DNA of 64,000 nucleotides from assembly GCA_029378245.1 (NCBI GenBank), contig JARKIF010000006.1, positions 1,054,001 through 1,118,000 on the forward strand, in the 5' to 3' direction. Origin of the DNA: Roridomyces roridus (taxonomy: Eukaryota > Basidiomycota > Agaricomycetes > Agaricales > Mycenaceae). This document shows, piece after piece, positions 1-10,329 of this stretch (positions are counted from its first letter, which is position 1; each line of letters opens with the position of its first letter). Under the pieces are notes generated by a model. That model did not search any database and was not told the DNA's origin. It saw nothing but the letters and a program-made list of their open reading frames with translations. The position numbers were made by a program, and so were the translations under genes.

Positions 1-282
1 TTGCCATTCTGATTATGTAATGGTGTTATGGAGGCTGTGGGTTCAATTCAGCCTTTGGCCTGCTGTTTTTGGTTAGGGGCTGTGCTGCTGTCAACACACT
101 GTTCAGAGGCTGTGTACCCAGAATGCATTATGGGCACATGCTGGCCGGCCGGCCAAGGTGTGCCCGTAATGCAATACGGGCTCTGGCCAAATGAGCCCGC
201 ATTCCATCAAGGGTACAACCACACCTCAAGGACAAAGGGGCCGGAACCTGAGGTCGGAGGTCGGAGGTCGGAGGTCGGAGGG
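1..282. other. Left edge, no gene seen; 7-bp tandem repeat
   Basis: I see no convincing coding region in the first 250 bases. Positions 251-282 hold four copies of a 7-mer (aggtcgg) plus a partial copy. This lies where the decayed retroelement reading frame on the minus strand runs out, and may mark its deleted end. Confidence 0.4.
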
Positions 283-345
283 ACGTAGACCGAGGGTAAT
301 CCGGATGAGGTGAACGCTACTCGAAGGGAGAGCGCACCAGCCACT

Positions 346-720
346 TGACTTCCGAGAGAGGAGTACTCGGAGACTAGATTGGCACAGAGGAATTGCGGAG
401 GCAACACACATTAATTAACTACTGACGTACATCACAATCATATGTCCTATTTATACTAAGTAAGTATGACACGATCAAATGGAGTCAGAAGCGCGAAAGA
501 CAATAAGCTCTATGTTAAACAATAAGAAAGAAGATGATAAAGATAATCACAATAAGGGAAACGCTCAGAACGACTTCATTGCGTGAAAACCCTATCGGAT
601 TGTGCAATACGACGAATCGGATGCATCATTGGTCGGAGCGTCCGGAACAGTCGGAGATGTTCCGGACCGGAGGTGGTCGGAAGATGTCGGAAGGACGGGG
701 TTGGTGACATGGATATAACA
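346..720 (-). mobile_element. Solo LTR (375 bp) with 5-bp target duplication
   Basis: Read on the minus strand the sequence begins TGTTATATCC at 720 and ends GGAAGTCA at 346, the TG...CA ends of an LTR. It is flanked by direct repeats CCACT at 341-345 and 721-725. A TATAAATA box lies at 448-455 on the minus strand, about 265 bp in, which fits a U3-R-U5 layout. No internal retroelement sequence is attached, so this is a solo LTR left by recombination. It is inserted in the protease-region frame of the older element. It does not resemble the putative LTR at 2760-3063, so it belongs to a different family. Confidence 0.8.
448..455 (-). promoter_or_regulatory. TATA box of the solo LTR
   Basis: TATAAATA on the minus strand, placed where the U3 promoter of the LTR should be. 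Confidence 0.5.
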
Positions 721-725
721 CCACT

Positions 726-1360
726 TGTCGAATCTTGCCCCCCGCGTTGGGGGTGTTATCCGCGTTGTAGACCGGTACCGGCATCGGAAGGTCCTCCATG
801 TCGAGCCCATGCCTCTCAGCAAATGTCTGATTCATGAAACCCTCCGCCGTAGCCCCGGTGTCCAACAGCCCTACCACCGTATACCCCCGGAGGCTGGCCA
901 AGTCCTGCACCACCATAGGGACCATCACTGAAACCCCGCCCATGGCGCGAATAAAGGAGGGCGGGTTCTGCAGCTCTTCAATCGCTGTAAGAGCATCGGG
1001 TCGATAGAGACGCAGTAGTTCATCGACGTATTCTTCGGTAATTTTGGTGCGTCGGGTTTTGAACGTCCAATTCCGCAGCATCTCCACTGCGTGCGGCCGC
1101 TGCGCGTACATTCGGTCCAACAGTCGTTTGGCGCTGTTTGGCGGTAGCCCCTTCCATGACGCCTTTGGGGTAGGGGGTACGACTATGACCGTCTTTCGGG
1201 GTATCGGCTTCTTACTCCTCCACTCGGGGACAGGAGCGTCGGTTTCTTGTTTGTTTGCCACAATTTGAGAATCTTTGTCGTTCAATAGAGTATGAAATTG
1301 ATTAGTGAACGACTTGTGTACATGAGGTATCGAGGAAGACCGGGAGGACGTGGCTTTCAA
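726..1360 (-). pseudogene. Retroelement pol fragment: retropepsin-like protease
   Basis: A frame starting at 1360, just after the gag stop, reads a proline-rich linker and then a segment ending in G-L-L-D-T-G-A-T, the active-site signature of retropepsins. This is followed by N-Q-T-F-A-E-R-H-G-L and V-Y-N-A-D, as in basidiomycete gypsy polyproteins. The frame reaches the solo LTR at 720. If the LTR and one copy of its 5-bp target duplication are removed in silico, the frame continues open to about position 280. No reverse transcriptase is present, so this is a truncated relic. Confidence 0.75.
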
Positions 1361-2693
1361 TCCCGGTCATTGGAAAAATCCTCTGGGGACTCTTCGTCCG
1401 AGTTCTCTTTGGTGTCGGGTTCTTCCACCATGGCACGGAACTGCGTGGTAACGTTTGCATGGGTTGGGCAGTTACGGCGGATGTGCCCTTTGAGCCCGCA
1501 GCCATAGCAGTGAACTTCGTTGCTAGGTTGACGACGGCCCGTATTCGTGCGATCGATGTCCATGGGGGCCGGGACGTTGCTCGCGGTCGTAGCGATGCTG
1601 GTGAGTATGGTGGGGTTGCTGGTACTGCTTCCTGAAGCGTTCGTGTTCGTGTTCGTGCGCTGGGTGCCGAATCGGTTGAACCCTTCCGTACGATTGAACC
1701 CTTCAAGTCGTTTCGGGTTCTGCATCGGGTTCCGTCCCCGCCTCCGTACGACCCCGAGTTGGGGTTCCCCGCTTTCCCGAATCCCGCCTTATCTCCTGTC
1801 AGGAGAGTATTCTTCAGGACGCGGAACTGTCTCTTGAGCCCATCACGTTTGATGGCTTCTTCTTTCCACCCTGCGTAGGTCTTGGGGAGTTCTCCGTTAA
1901 CTCCTTCGTAAATCGATTCCACCACCTCTTGACTGAGACCCGTCTTGAGGAGGCGGATAAGCGTAGTATCGTCGTATCCCGCCGTTCTGTTATACGAGTC
2001 AAGAATGGTGAAGTAGCTCATGGCCGTACCATTCGCCTGCCGAAGGTGTTCCATCTTGGCTTGGGCTTCCTCCACCTGGGCTCCTCCTTTGAAGCTGGAG
2101 ATAATGTCGGCCTCGAACGCCGCGTAGGTGGTATAGGCGCCAGTGCCGCTGCCGTTGCGCATGGCCTTTACTACGTTTTCGGCCCAGATCGCCGCAGACC
2201 CCCCTTTCATGTAAGACAGGGTGAAATTGATCTTGGCGGAGTCCTTTTCGTATACGGGGTTGTCCTGGAAGTTAAGGTAGCAACCCGCCAAGAACCCGTC
2301 CACGGTCTCGGCAGCCCCGGAAAAGTCGGCGGGGGCAGCAACCCGCGCTCTGCGGGACTTATCGCCACCCCCCTGTTTCGCGTCCAACTGGTTCTTCAGT
2401 ATATCCAACATGACGCTGTTGGTCTTCGCAATATGGTCCTCCATCATCGAGATGCGTTGGAATGCATCCTGGAGATCGTTCTGGAGGTGCAAGACTCCGG
2501 CTTGCAACCCCGCCTCCGGGTTCCCGTCTGGTCCCCAGATTTCCGTCAATAGCCCGCGAGTTGCGGCGCTCAGCGCTTCCGCGCGATCGAATATGTGGGC
2601 TTCGCGTGCCGTTTGATCCAATCCTTGATAGTGGATGGCGTCCGTCGACTGGAACGCATCCCGGTTCGGTATACCCAGTGCAGTAGGGTCCAT
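1357..2693 (-). pseudogene. Retroelement Gag with CCHC zinc knuckle, frameshifted
   Basis: The frame opens at 2693 (M-D-P-T-A-L-G) and runs to about 1740. It is rich in alpha-helical and Gln/Glu residues and contains a typical retrotransposon gag core (residues roughly 120-260, including W-A-E-N and a Y-x-x-F-x-x-D-I segment). Near 1740 the frame is broken. Similarity resumes in a second frame (1725-1357) with CYGCGLKGHIRRNC, a C-x2-C-x4-H-x4-C nucleic-acid-binding knuckle. An upstream ATG at 2747 exists, but 2693 is the better start because the bases before it look like a leader. The frameshift and the missing downstream pol make an active protein unlikely. Confidence 0.75.
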
Positions 2694-2759
2694 CGTTTCG
2701 TTCGGTCGAGTGTTCGAGTAAAGGGGAGACGAATCTTTTGTCAGCACCTAGGGCTAAGT

Positions 2760-3063
2760 CGGCTTCTAGTCGGCAACGAACGAGGCGACCGAGCGAAGAG
2801 CAGCAGACGAGACTCAAGAGGTAGAGCAGGCCGTAGGGAGAATAGACTAGATTCGTCTACAGTACTGAGACTGTAGACGGGTATATATACTACATGATCG
2901 AATTAGGTACGAGGGGTAGGGGGTAGGAGCAGGGGCGATCGCGACACGTAGGGGTGTAAATGCAGGGGAGAGGGGAGTACCAAGTAGGGGTTGAGATAAG
3001 ACCCGACCGATCAGTGATGACCACTGATTACAGCATTGATGGTTGATGATTGATCGGGTTACA
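2760..3063 (-). repeat. Putative 5' LTR of the gypsy-type element
   Basis: Upstream of gag on the minus strand the sequence starts TGTAACCCGATC at 3063, and a TATATATA-like box lies near 2885-2893. The 3' end of this LTR and the primer-binding site could not be fixed, and no matching second LTR is present in the window. The call rests on position and the TG start only. Confidence 0.35.
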
Positions 3064-3231
3064 ACCCGTCGGGGTGTGGCCTGGGGTCATATCATGACAT
3101 CGGCGTTATTTTGGACGGACTTCTGAACTTGGGATACCCATACTGCATGCGGTGCTGCATATACCATCTCAGTGGTGGTTCGATTTGATAGAGTTGAAAT
3201 CGTGGGTTGGTATCGGAGACTCAGCGGATGC

Positions 3232-3789
3232 CACAGGGGGCATCAGCCGTGGCACATTTTTTTGTGTGCCAAGGTGGCACTTGGCGCGCAGTTGGGCCGT
3301 GGACATAAAACCACGTGCCTAGGTGCTCTTTTGATGTGCATGAGTTCGAATCTGTGCTTATGCACCCATTTTCTTTGCCCGACACATTTGGTGATTCTGA
3401 CCGCCGAACAACTTGTTTATAATTCAACTAAACTGTGGAGAATAATTCCTGACCCATTGAGCGAATTTAAAACATGATTCGCAGCATGTTGGGTGGTGTC
3501 ATTGGGTATTCCTGCACCGGAGTCACTCCATTTCCCTGCAACAAGCATGGCCACAGCATGGAGGGTATCAACAGTATTTTTACATATATTAAAGGCCCTC
3601 TATGTGGACACTCACTCCCTCAAGATATAATGTCTATCCTTATATCACGACGCTCCCGGCCAATTGTGAAGGCCGGGGAACAAAGGAAATTCACACGTAA
3701 TGTCCAACTTCCGGCCAACTACGCGCCAAGTGCCACGCAAGTGCTACCTTGGCACACAAGGCAAAGTGCCACGCTTGATGCCCCCTGTG
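3232..3789. mobile_element. MITE-like element with ~75-bp imperfect terminal inverted repeats
   Basis: Positions 3232-3308 and 3710-3789 are imperfect inverted copies. Both begin CACAGGGGGCATCA from the outside and share GTGTGCCAAGGT and GCACTTGGCGCG further in. The spacer of about 400 bp has no convincing gene. No clear target-site duplication is visible. The size and long TIRs fit a non-autonomous DNA transposon. The superfamily is undetermined. Confidence 0.65.
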
Positions 3790-5170
3790 ATGATGAAGGT
3801 TTCAAAGATGTCTGGACCCACCGGTTAGAGGTCTGCCCGAGTGCTCCCGTTTGATCTCGGCTCTGGGCTTTGGTTGATATTCACTCCGTCAAGTTTTTTG
3901 AGGTCAATTTTTCCTCCCTGGAGCCAGACACAGAGAAGGTATCCCACCGAGACTCAGACATTCCTGCTCAGTATGGCACAGTCGGACCAAGGATAACAGG
4001 AGTGCGGATTGTGGACAGCGCAACGGTGGGAACGCTTGACCTCGTGCATCGAGAGTTGAAAAAAAAACAGCCAAAAAAAATCAGGGCCGACACCAAGCCT
4101 TAACCCGCATCGAACGGGGTATCCAGGTCCTGCAGACAATGCAACGGCGCCACAATGAGCACCGTGCCACTGAGCGATACTATTGATGGGCGAGCTTGAG
4201 GTTTTATGTATGCGAAACAGAAGGTCGTGCTTTTACGAAATGCGTGAATCAAGGACATGGTAGCAAGGTTGACTCCATAACTGAACAAAACGAGACGACG
4301 CAGCAAGAAAAAGCTGCGCGCAATTCGAGTAGCACCCAGCCCCGAGTCGAATGGGATCTTCCGCGTGTAATCATGAAAGAATTTAAAACCGAGCAGACGC
4401 ACACCCCGTGCAACTGGGTGCATACTATCGAAGCTGTGGGCCAGCCTGAGGTTACAGAACTTGGAATACTGTAGCATGCGTCTTGCGGAGTCCTCAGTCA
4501 CGCCAACCCCAGCTCAACTCAAACTCAACTCCGGGCCTCCTCCATGACGACATTGGCTCTATCAAGGACATTAAACAACTCTGATGGCAAGGTTAACGTT
4601 GAATCCATAATACCAAAACATAGCGAGGAAGCACCAAGAAAAATTTGCCGACCGTGTAGTAGAACCCAGCACCGAGTCGAACGGGATCTTCTGCGTGTAG
4701 TCACATAAGTCGAAGATGAATCAACCAAATGCAGACGCACACCGTGTGCAACTGAGCGCCTTGCACACTGACGCTGCATCGACAAGTTTGATATCCTCGC
4801 GCCTGGAAATGTAATTACATTATTTACATAACCAACGCTCGAGCACCCAGCCGGGCGCCCATCTACTACACTCCCTATACACTCGAAATAAACACATAGG
4901 GTAACAGACATACTAATAGCACTCGTAAGATAATACATGGATGCATGGACATACATCGAAATCGGTAAAAAGGCCGTACTCGTAGTCGTACAGAGAAGAG
5001 GGGGTAAGCCATAGCGTCGTGGGTGTCGGTGTTGGTCATCGTGTCCTCATCGCGTCATCGTCGTGGGCGTGGGGTGAGTAAAGGCGAGAGGTGGATAGCA
5101 TGGGTAAAGAGTCGGCGGCAGGGAGGGAGGGGAGAGGGGATAGCGAAGTCGGTGGGAGACAGCGACGCCC
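3790..5170. repeat. Gene-poor stretch with a diverged direct repeat (about 4255-4445 and 4582-4770)
   Basis: Two segments about 330 bp apart share ordered blocks: AGCAAGGTT / GGCAAGGTT, CCGAGTCGAA(T/C)GGGATCTT, CGCGTGTA / TGCGTGTA, GCAGACGCACAC and GTGCAACTG. They look like two aged copies of one repeat unit. The minus strand gives two short related open frames across them, but codon breaks make a gene unlikely. A purine-rich tract (eight or nine A's, twice) lies at 4058-4080. Confidence 0.5.
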
Positions 5171-6539
5171 TCACATATTCGCCACACTCCCCAACAACCC
5201 CGCCCGTCCAACGGAATCACTCCCCTCGCCAGCCGTACTCCCAGATCCAGAGACAGACGCAGCAAGCTGCCCGACAACATCCGACTGCAACTGCATCGGC
5301 ACAAAGATAACCTTGCTATTCCCCGATTTTGCCATGGCTTGCACTGGAAAAACGTTCGTCAACCACCTCCACGAAAAGAAGAGCAAACAACTCACAAGCC
5401 TCCAACTGCCGAATCTGCATCGCAGCAGGACTAGCCAGAATATCCGCCGCCTGCCTCATCAACCTCGCACTATCAACCTCTGCCCTCGCAGCAATAACCT
5501 TACTCTCGCCCAACCTCTTCTGCTGCGCCGCCGAGCTCAAACTCGCCTGAACCTCGGCACTAAACACGATATCCTTGATCAAGATGCCCTCGATCGCCAC
5601 GCCCCACTTGTCCGCCACGTCCCCGACTATTTCGGCGATTTCGAACGCGATGGCTTCGCGCTCGGTGACCACGGATTGGACAGCGCGTGCGCCAACGACA
5701 TGCCGGAGTGTTGTTTGTGCGCGCTCGATGAGGGCCGTGCGCAGGTCGGAGATGCCGAACGCGGAGCGGTAGGGGTTGGTTATTTGGAAGTAGATGACCG
5801 AGTCGATTTCGACGTTGACGTTGTCGCGTGTGCTGTGTACCAAGCATTATGAGGGGAGGGGAAGGGGAAGGGGAGACGAAGACGCACATAACGCTCTGCC
5901 TCCCAATCGGACTAATCTGAATCTTCACATCCACGATCTTGAGCGACTCGGTGCAGACGTTGACCTGGACGAGCCCTGGGTCGACGGACTTGTAGAATTG
6001 CCCGAAGCGCGAGACGAGCCCGACGGAGCCTTGTTGGACCTCGCGGAAAGGATTGGGGAAGGGACAGCAGGGGATCATGCCGCAGACGCCGACGATGGAG
6101 CCGAGGCCGTTGAGGAGGGAACCGTAGAGGCCGTGGGTGACCTATTGGATGCGTCGTTAGCGGCTCCAATAGGTCTCACGACGGTGGTGAGAGACTTACC
6201 TCCCCGAGACCCAAATCCTGCGCATATGAGGGCTACCGAGTGGGCTCGTCAGACGATGGAGGTCGCGAGGCTAGCACATTCCCAACGCACCTGCATCTCC
6301 GCCTTCTTGATCGGTTGGACGGTGATGATGTGCTGCTTCGAGGGGTCAATGGTCCGCCGTGGGCCAGTGAGAGGCTCGTCCGTTACTGCTGCCACAGTCA
6401 GCTAGCTGAAACCCATGCCACAGAGCCAACTAGAAGACGCACCATGGGCGGCGTCGTGGTCGACGACGTGGCCACGCGAGCTGCTCCCCGACGGCGAGGG
6501 AATACGGTCTTTGCGGTCAATACCGTTTTGAGCGGACAT
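5171..6539 (-). CDS. Stomatin/SPFH (band 7) family membrane protein, six exons
   Basis: The gene model is complement(join(5171..5343, 5396..5832, 5888..6141, 6200..6232, 6291..6388, 6443..6539)). All introns are 50-60 bp with GT/AG ends, and the model gives 363 aa. The N-terminus is a hydrophilic Ser-rich tail. A hydrophobic, Cys-containing membrane-hairpin segment follows (GVCGMIPCCPFPNPF), then the SPFH core with GSVGLVSRFGQ, DPGLVQVNVCTESL and TRDNVNVEIDSVIYF, then an Ala/Glu-rich coiled coil. Stomatins form oligomeric scaffolds at plasma or organelle membranes and modulate channels and lipid microdomains. All family landmarks are present in order and in frame, so the gene looks intact. 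The start at 6539 is the first ATG giving the full N-terminal tail. The C-terminus is a Ser/Gly-rich tail ending at a TGA at 5171-5173. Confidence 0.9.
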
Positions 6540-6559
6540 GGGGGAGTGAGCGGGAGGGT

Positions 6560-8190
6560 GTCGAGGGAGAGGCCGCTCTTAAAAGGATGGGATCACAAGC
6601 TCCGCAGCGAGAAGTCCATCAATTTCTTACGCTCTCTCCACCAATACAGTCGCTCCTCTCGGCCGACATAGACAGCAAACGCCGCCGAGTTTCAACCCAC
6701 CCGAGATGACCCGACTTGCGCTCTTTTGGCCATAGCCTCGCACTGACATCTTGCTGCGCGTCGGGTTCCCATTGTGCCCTCGACGACGGCCTGCATCTAC
6801 TGCGCACGCCACAAGCAGTCGGTCGATCGGTCCATCGCACTTTGGGCTCATCCGTGGACTCCACATGGTTTACTTACCGTCTCTTCCCGCTCCATTCTGT
6901 TTCTCGGCGGTTGCTCTGGCAGGATATTCGTCTTGGGCACCTTCCGGATTCCGAAGCACTCAATCTCCAACCACACGATTGACCTGGTCCTGGAGACTTT
7001 CGTCTAAACTTTTCTGCATGACGCACAATGATCTCCTTGGTCCGCTGGCGTCTGCTGCGCACTGCGTATTGGGATTCCTGGTTCCCGCTCCGTGCTTCTC
7101 GCCTCATCAATTGTATCGGCATTTCGATACCACCGAGACGCTCCTCCGGTCTAGGGATTCACTTGTTCCATTGTTTTCGTTCCTCAGATGGCTATACCAG
7201 GTGCTTGTACCTATGCTGCGTGGACTATGCTCGCTGAATCTCGGATGTCAATCGAGCGCAGTCTAGTCTGAGGTTCGACTCCTCCCGTCTACATCCGATT
7301 TTCCTCAATGCATATGATTCATTTTCCTCCTCCGATTTTCCCTCCGACATCCGCCATCTCACCCATCCGCATTCGTAAACGCACCAATTACTTATCCGTG
7401 TACAGTCCACTCGGTCTCCCCCCTCAAGGGCGCCCGAGCGCTGTATATAAGCTTCGTCGATCAGTTCACGAAAATTTGCATTCAATGAATGGGGCGTAAC
7501 GTTCCAGCCTGTGGAGCAATACAGCGGCGAAACCGGGTTCGACTCTTGCCTCGCTCATTCGGAATAGATCTGCCAGCTGTTCTTTTTTTCTTTTGAAAGA
7601 TCCAACCCAGACCACGTTGGCCGCGGTGACAGAATGCATGCTAAACTTCCACTTGGAGCCCATTTGTATGAGTGCCTGGAATTCCGATACCCAGGCAAAT
7701 CGTCTTCCGAAATCAAGAGTGGTACAATTGTGCAGTACAGGTACGCCTGGAATTCTCGGTGGACTGATGCTCATGGCCGGTACTTGGGGTTGCGATGCGC
7801 GAGCTCGAGGTTCGATTCCTCATCGTATCATGGGACTGGAGTCAACATCGGGCTTTTTTACCCGTGCGTTCGCATGAAATCCCCCAATATGCCGTTCAAG
7901 GATATAACCACGTGCCTTCCTTACCGCCGTACCACTAAGATCACCTCGTCGGTTTCGCGAGAACGAAAAATCAGTCTTCAACTTCAACTTGGATCAAAAC
8001 ACTTGTAGGATACAGGTGAGGAGCGGGGACACGAGTCAACCGAACGTGTTTCCCCAACCACATCTAATGACGACAATCACAAGTGCCTATGCTGAATATG
8101 ATCTGCTTTTACATCTGCCCCGGTAGACAATCAGCACAATTAATTACACGGCAAATCAAAGGCTTGAGACTTACTCGGGCGTGAAATTCA
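6560..8190. other. Intergenic region with three pol III B-box-like motifs
   Basis: No open frame here looks like a gene. GGTTCGANTCC-like B-box motifs occur at 7272-7282, 7536-7546 (last bases imperfect) and 7809-7819. An A-box-like TGGCCGGTACTTGG lies about 36 bp before the third. None folds into a full cloverleaf by eye, so I do not call tRNAs; degenerate tRNA-derived SINEs or tRNA relics are possible. The segment TTGTGCAGTACAGGTACGC near 7727-7745 recurs near 11848-11866. Confidence 0.35.
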
Positions 8191-8192
8191 TC

Positions 8193-9564
8193 CTATTCCG
8201 AGTCGGAATCCGACAAATCCGAGTCGGTGGAGTAGATGTAGTCCCACCACTCGATTTCCGACTCCCTTTCGTAGCTGAAGACGCCTACACCAATTTCTCT
8301 GAACCGTTTTTCGACCTCCTTCGAGAACGGGTCGCCCGACAGGGTCAGCGACACCTCTTGGAGGGAAGCAAAAGCGGGGTTGATGCCGATGCCGTCAGGA
8401 TTACTAGCCATTCCAAAGGACTCGGCCATCTTGATTGCAGAAAGACCGTCGTCATCAGGATCACGCTCCCGCTCGCGAATGAACAGAGTCGCAAGAGTGG
8501 ATAGAATAACAGGCGGAGTGTGCTCCGGGATGGCGGTGAAAGCCTCATAAAAACGGTCGTCCAATCGGTGCACCGAAACGAAGAGCAGCTCAAGGAATAG
8601 GGTTCGGCGAGGGAATGCCGGCAGGTCGTCCGGGAGAGAAGTCTCTATGTGGAGTTCCTCGTCAGCCGAGAGCTCGATCGTGTTAACACGGAGGTTCGTG
8701 AGACTGGCAATGAGAGCGCGTCGAAGAAGGATGAAGCATCCTCGCAGTCGCAACTGATCACATGGAGATACCAGAGTTGAGTGAGTGTGGTAGCGTTTGC
8801 GAGCGGCTGGAATTGCGTGGGTTGATCCGGAGGGCAGAAAGAGATCGTGCACTCTTCCGCTTGGGTACAAGCTATCATAATCGATCGTGCTGTCGCCAGG
8901 TCGATAAGGAGGTCCAAAGTGACCTGGGTCAGCTGCGACCATGTAACTGGGCCTGGACTGGGGTCGTACGGAGAGTGAGGCGAGCGGATGCTGAGTGAGC
9001 GTAGGAGCGGGGCAGTTAGGAAAAAGCCCAGGCCGAGGGGACGATCCATGATGTGATCCGGATCGTTCTGGTCGACATGCAGTTTCAAACTGGTCAGGAC
9101 GGGGAAATACGAGTATTTCCACAAAGCAGAGATGTCGTCGCGGGGGTCCAATGTGACCGCAATACGTTGAATTCTGCCACAATACATGAGCCGAATGCCA
9201 AGGCGGTGCGTCCAGCTGAATGTCGAGGGGGCGTACACCAGAGTGGAATATGACCTCCCATAAAAGGCTCTTGAGCGGCGAGGCGTCTCGATGGATGTGG
9301 ATAGCGCCAGTGGGACGACACATGGGTGAGGAGGAGGGGACTCGGAGGTTGTTTCATGTCGAAGAAGGAGTAATCGTCCCGTTCGAGGGCCTCGTCGCGG
9401 CACACGAGGAAAATCTCGCCCAGAATCTCGTTCGGTACGCTCCGGATAGGGGGCCCTTTCATAGCGAGGCGTCTCTCCAGGTCGACAAGGGTTTCGGTCG
9501 CAGCAGAATTCTCCAACGCACACTGTGATTTCTCCGAATCGTAGGTGGAGAGGCGGGCCCGCAC
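8193..9564 (-). pseudogene. F-box protein pseudogene (several frameshifts)
   Basis: Read on the minus strand, an F-box-like N-terminus (V-P-N-E-I-L-G-E-I-F-L-V-C-R-D-E-A-L) starts in one frame at 9564 and ends after T-H-V-S-S-H-W-R. The next piece (I-H-I-H-R-D-A, R-P-L-D-I-Q-L) is in a second frame. The middle (W-S-Q-L-T-Q-V-T-L-D-L, A-C-T-Q-A-E-E-C) is in a third. The C-terminus (M-A-E-S-F, S-L-T-L-S-G-D-P-F) returns to the second frame and ends at 8193. The pieces align in order with the intact paralog at 60519-62042. At least three frameshifts make this a pseudogene unless the assembly is wrong. Functional members are substrate adaptors of SCF ubiquitin ligases. Confidence 0.8.
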
Positions 9565-9769
9565 GTGTCGTGTTGTTGGGCGGATTGTTGCTGTCCGATG
9601 AGGGCATTTGGATGCATGATTACGAAGATGAGAGACTTACCGGTCACTCAGACAGCGCTCGGAAGCTGGAAGGTGTTGGTAAAAGGCAAGAGGCGATGTG
9701 TGGTCCTACTAGTATGTTGACATCCGATGGTAATGACGTATTGATCGGTTCTTCGGTCCGCGCCGAGAT

Positions 9770-9935
9770 CGCATCACGACGGCACAAGTCTCGCTCTCGG
9801 GATCGGCCTGTCCATGTAGAGACCAACCGTGAAAGGCAAGGCATGCGTGATGTGGAGGGCCTTGAGAGGGAAGCGTGAAAGATTGTACGGGCTGGGCATC
9901 AACTCCTCACGGACAGGAGAAATTCAGTGAGAGCG
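9770..9935 (-). pseudogene. Short F-box gene relic, internally deleted
   Basis: CTCTCGGGATCGGCCTGTCCAT at about 9792-9813 and GGAGGGCCTTGAGAGGGAAGCGTGAA near 9856 match two separated parts of the intact F-box gene (about 60711-60735 and 60919-61005). Roughly 190 bp between them are missing. No usable reading frame remains. Confidence 0.6.
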
Positions 9936-10129
9936 GGTAAGATTAAGCCCAGTAAAAGCACGGCTTTTCCAATAGCTACATAGCTCAACACTGATCAACA
10001 GTCCCCCCGCCAGTTGCCCGCCAGAAGACAATTATCCTTTACAACTTCCTGTCATGAATTTCTATCGGCTGAAACGAGGTTAGAGTTGAGCACGGAGCCT
10101 GACTGCACCACCCACTCATTCCGAGTCAT

Positions 10130-10324
10130 TCAAGGAAAGTCGCAGTCCGAGGTCAACCCCGGCGCCTTGCTCTCGCAGCACGAACGGAAGTTGCTGAGGT
10201 GCTCGGAGATGGAGCTGGCCGCGCAGTCTCCGTTGGTGGGGTTGAAGTCGCCGTGCAGACCTGCGCAGCAGGGCTGGGTGAACTCGGGGTGTACCACTCC
10301 TCCGATAAGGCATTGGCACCCCAT
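10130..10324 (-). CDS. Small cysteine-rich protein, 64 aa, no signal peptide
   Basis: A single-exon frame starts at an ATG in a good context (CCACCATGG, minus strand) and encodes 64 residues. It begins M-G-C-Q-C, has T-Q-P-C-C near residue 17-20, C-A-A-S-S-I-S near 34-40, F-R-S-C-C near 46-50, and ends S-D-C-D-F-P. The eight cysteines include two C-C pairs and a C-x-C, a hydrophobin-like density but without hydrophobin spacing or a signal peptide. Upstream, a short direct repeat (GACGGGTTCATG) occurs twice about 75 bp apart. A longer form through an upstream frame (to 10633) is less likely. I recognise no functional family. It could be a cytosolic protein or the last exon of a secreted one. 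Confidence 0.55.
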   Translation of the reverse strand: MGCQCLIGGVVHPEFTQPCCAGLHGDFNPTNGDCAASSISEHLSNFRSCCESKAPGLTSDCDFP

Positions 10325-10329
10325 GGTGG

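Larger units (their letters stand above)
283..3063 (-). mobile_element. Decayed Ty3/gypsy-type retroelement (gag + protease only)
   Basis: On the minus strand this region carries, in order, a possible LTR, a gag reading frame, a CCHC zinc knuckle and a retropepsin-like domain. No reverse transcriptase, RNase H or integrase follows, so the copy is strongly truncated after the protease. Gag and zinc knuckle are in different frames, and a later solo LTR (346-720) splits the protease-region frame. The left boundary is uncertain. The assignment to Ty3/gypsy rests on gag style, a separate pol frame and a D-T-G-A retropepsin core, so it is less firm than the call of 'LTR retrotransposon'. Confidence 0.75.

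Noticed and set aside
346..3063. Solo LTR (346-720) as 3' LTR of the gag-bearing element
   Set aside because: It shows no similarity to the sequence upstream of gag and has its own target duplication, so it is a separate insertion.
5023..6671. Long plus-strand frames opposite the stomatin gene
   Set aside because: Shadows of the minus-strand coding exons; the minus-strand spliced product has clear family motifs.
7200..7290. Possible tRNA gene around the B-box at 7272
   Set aside because: No acceptor stem or anticodon arm could be paired; left as a B-box-like motif only.
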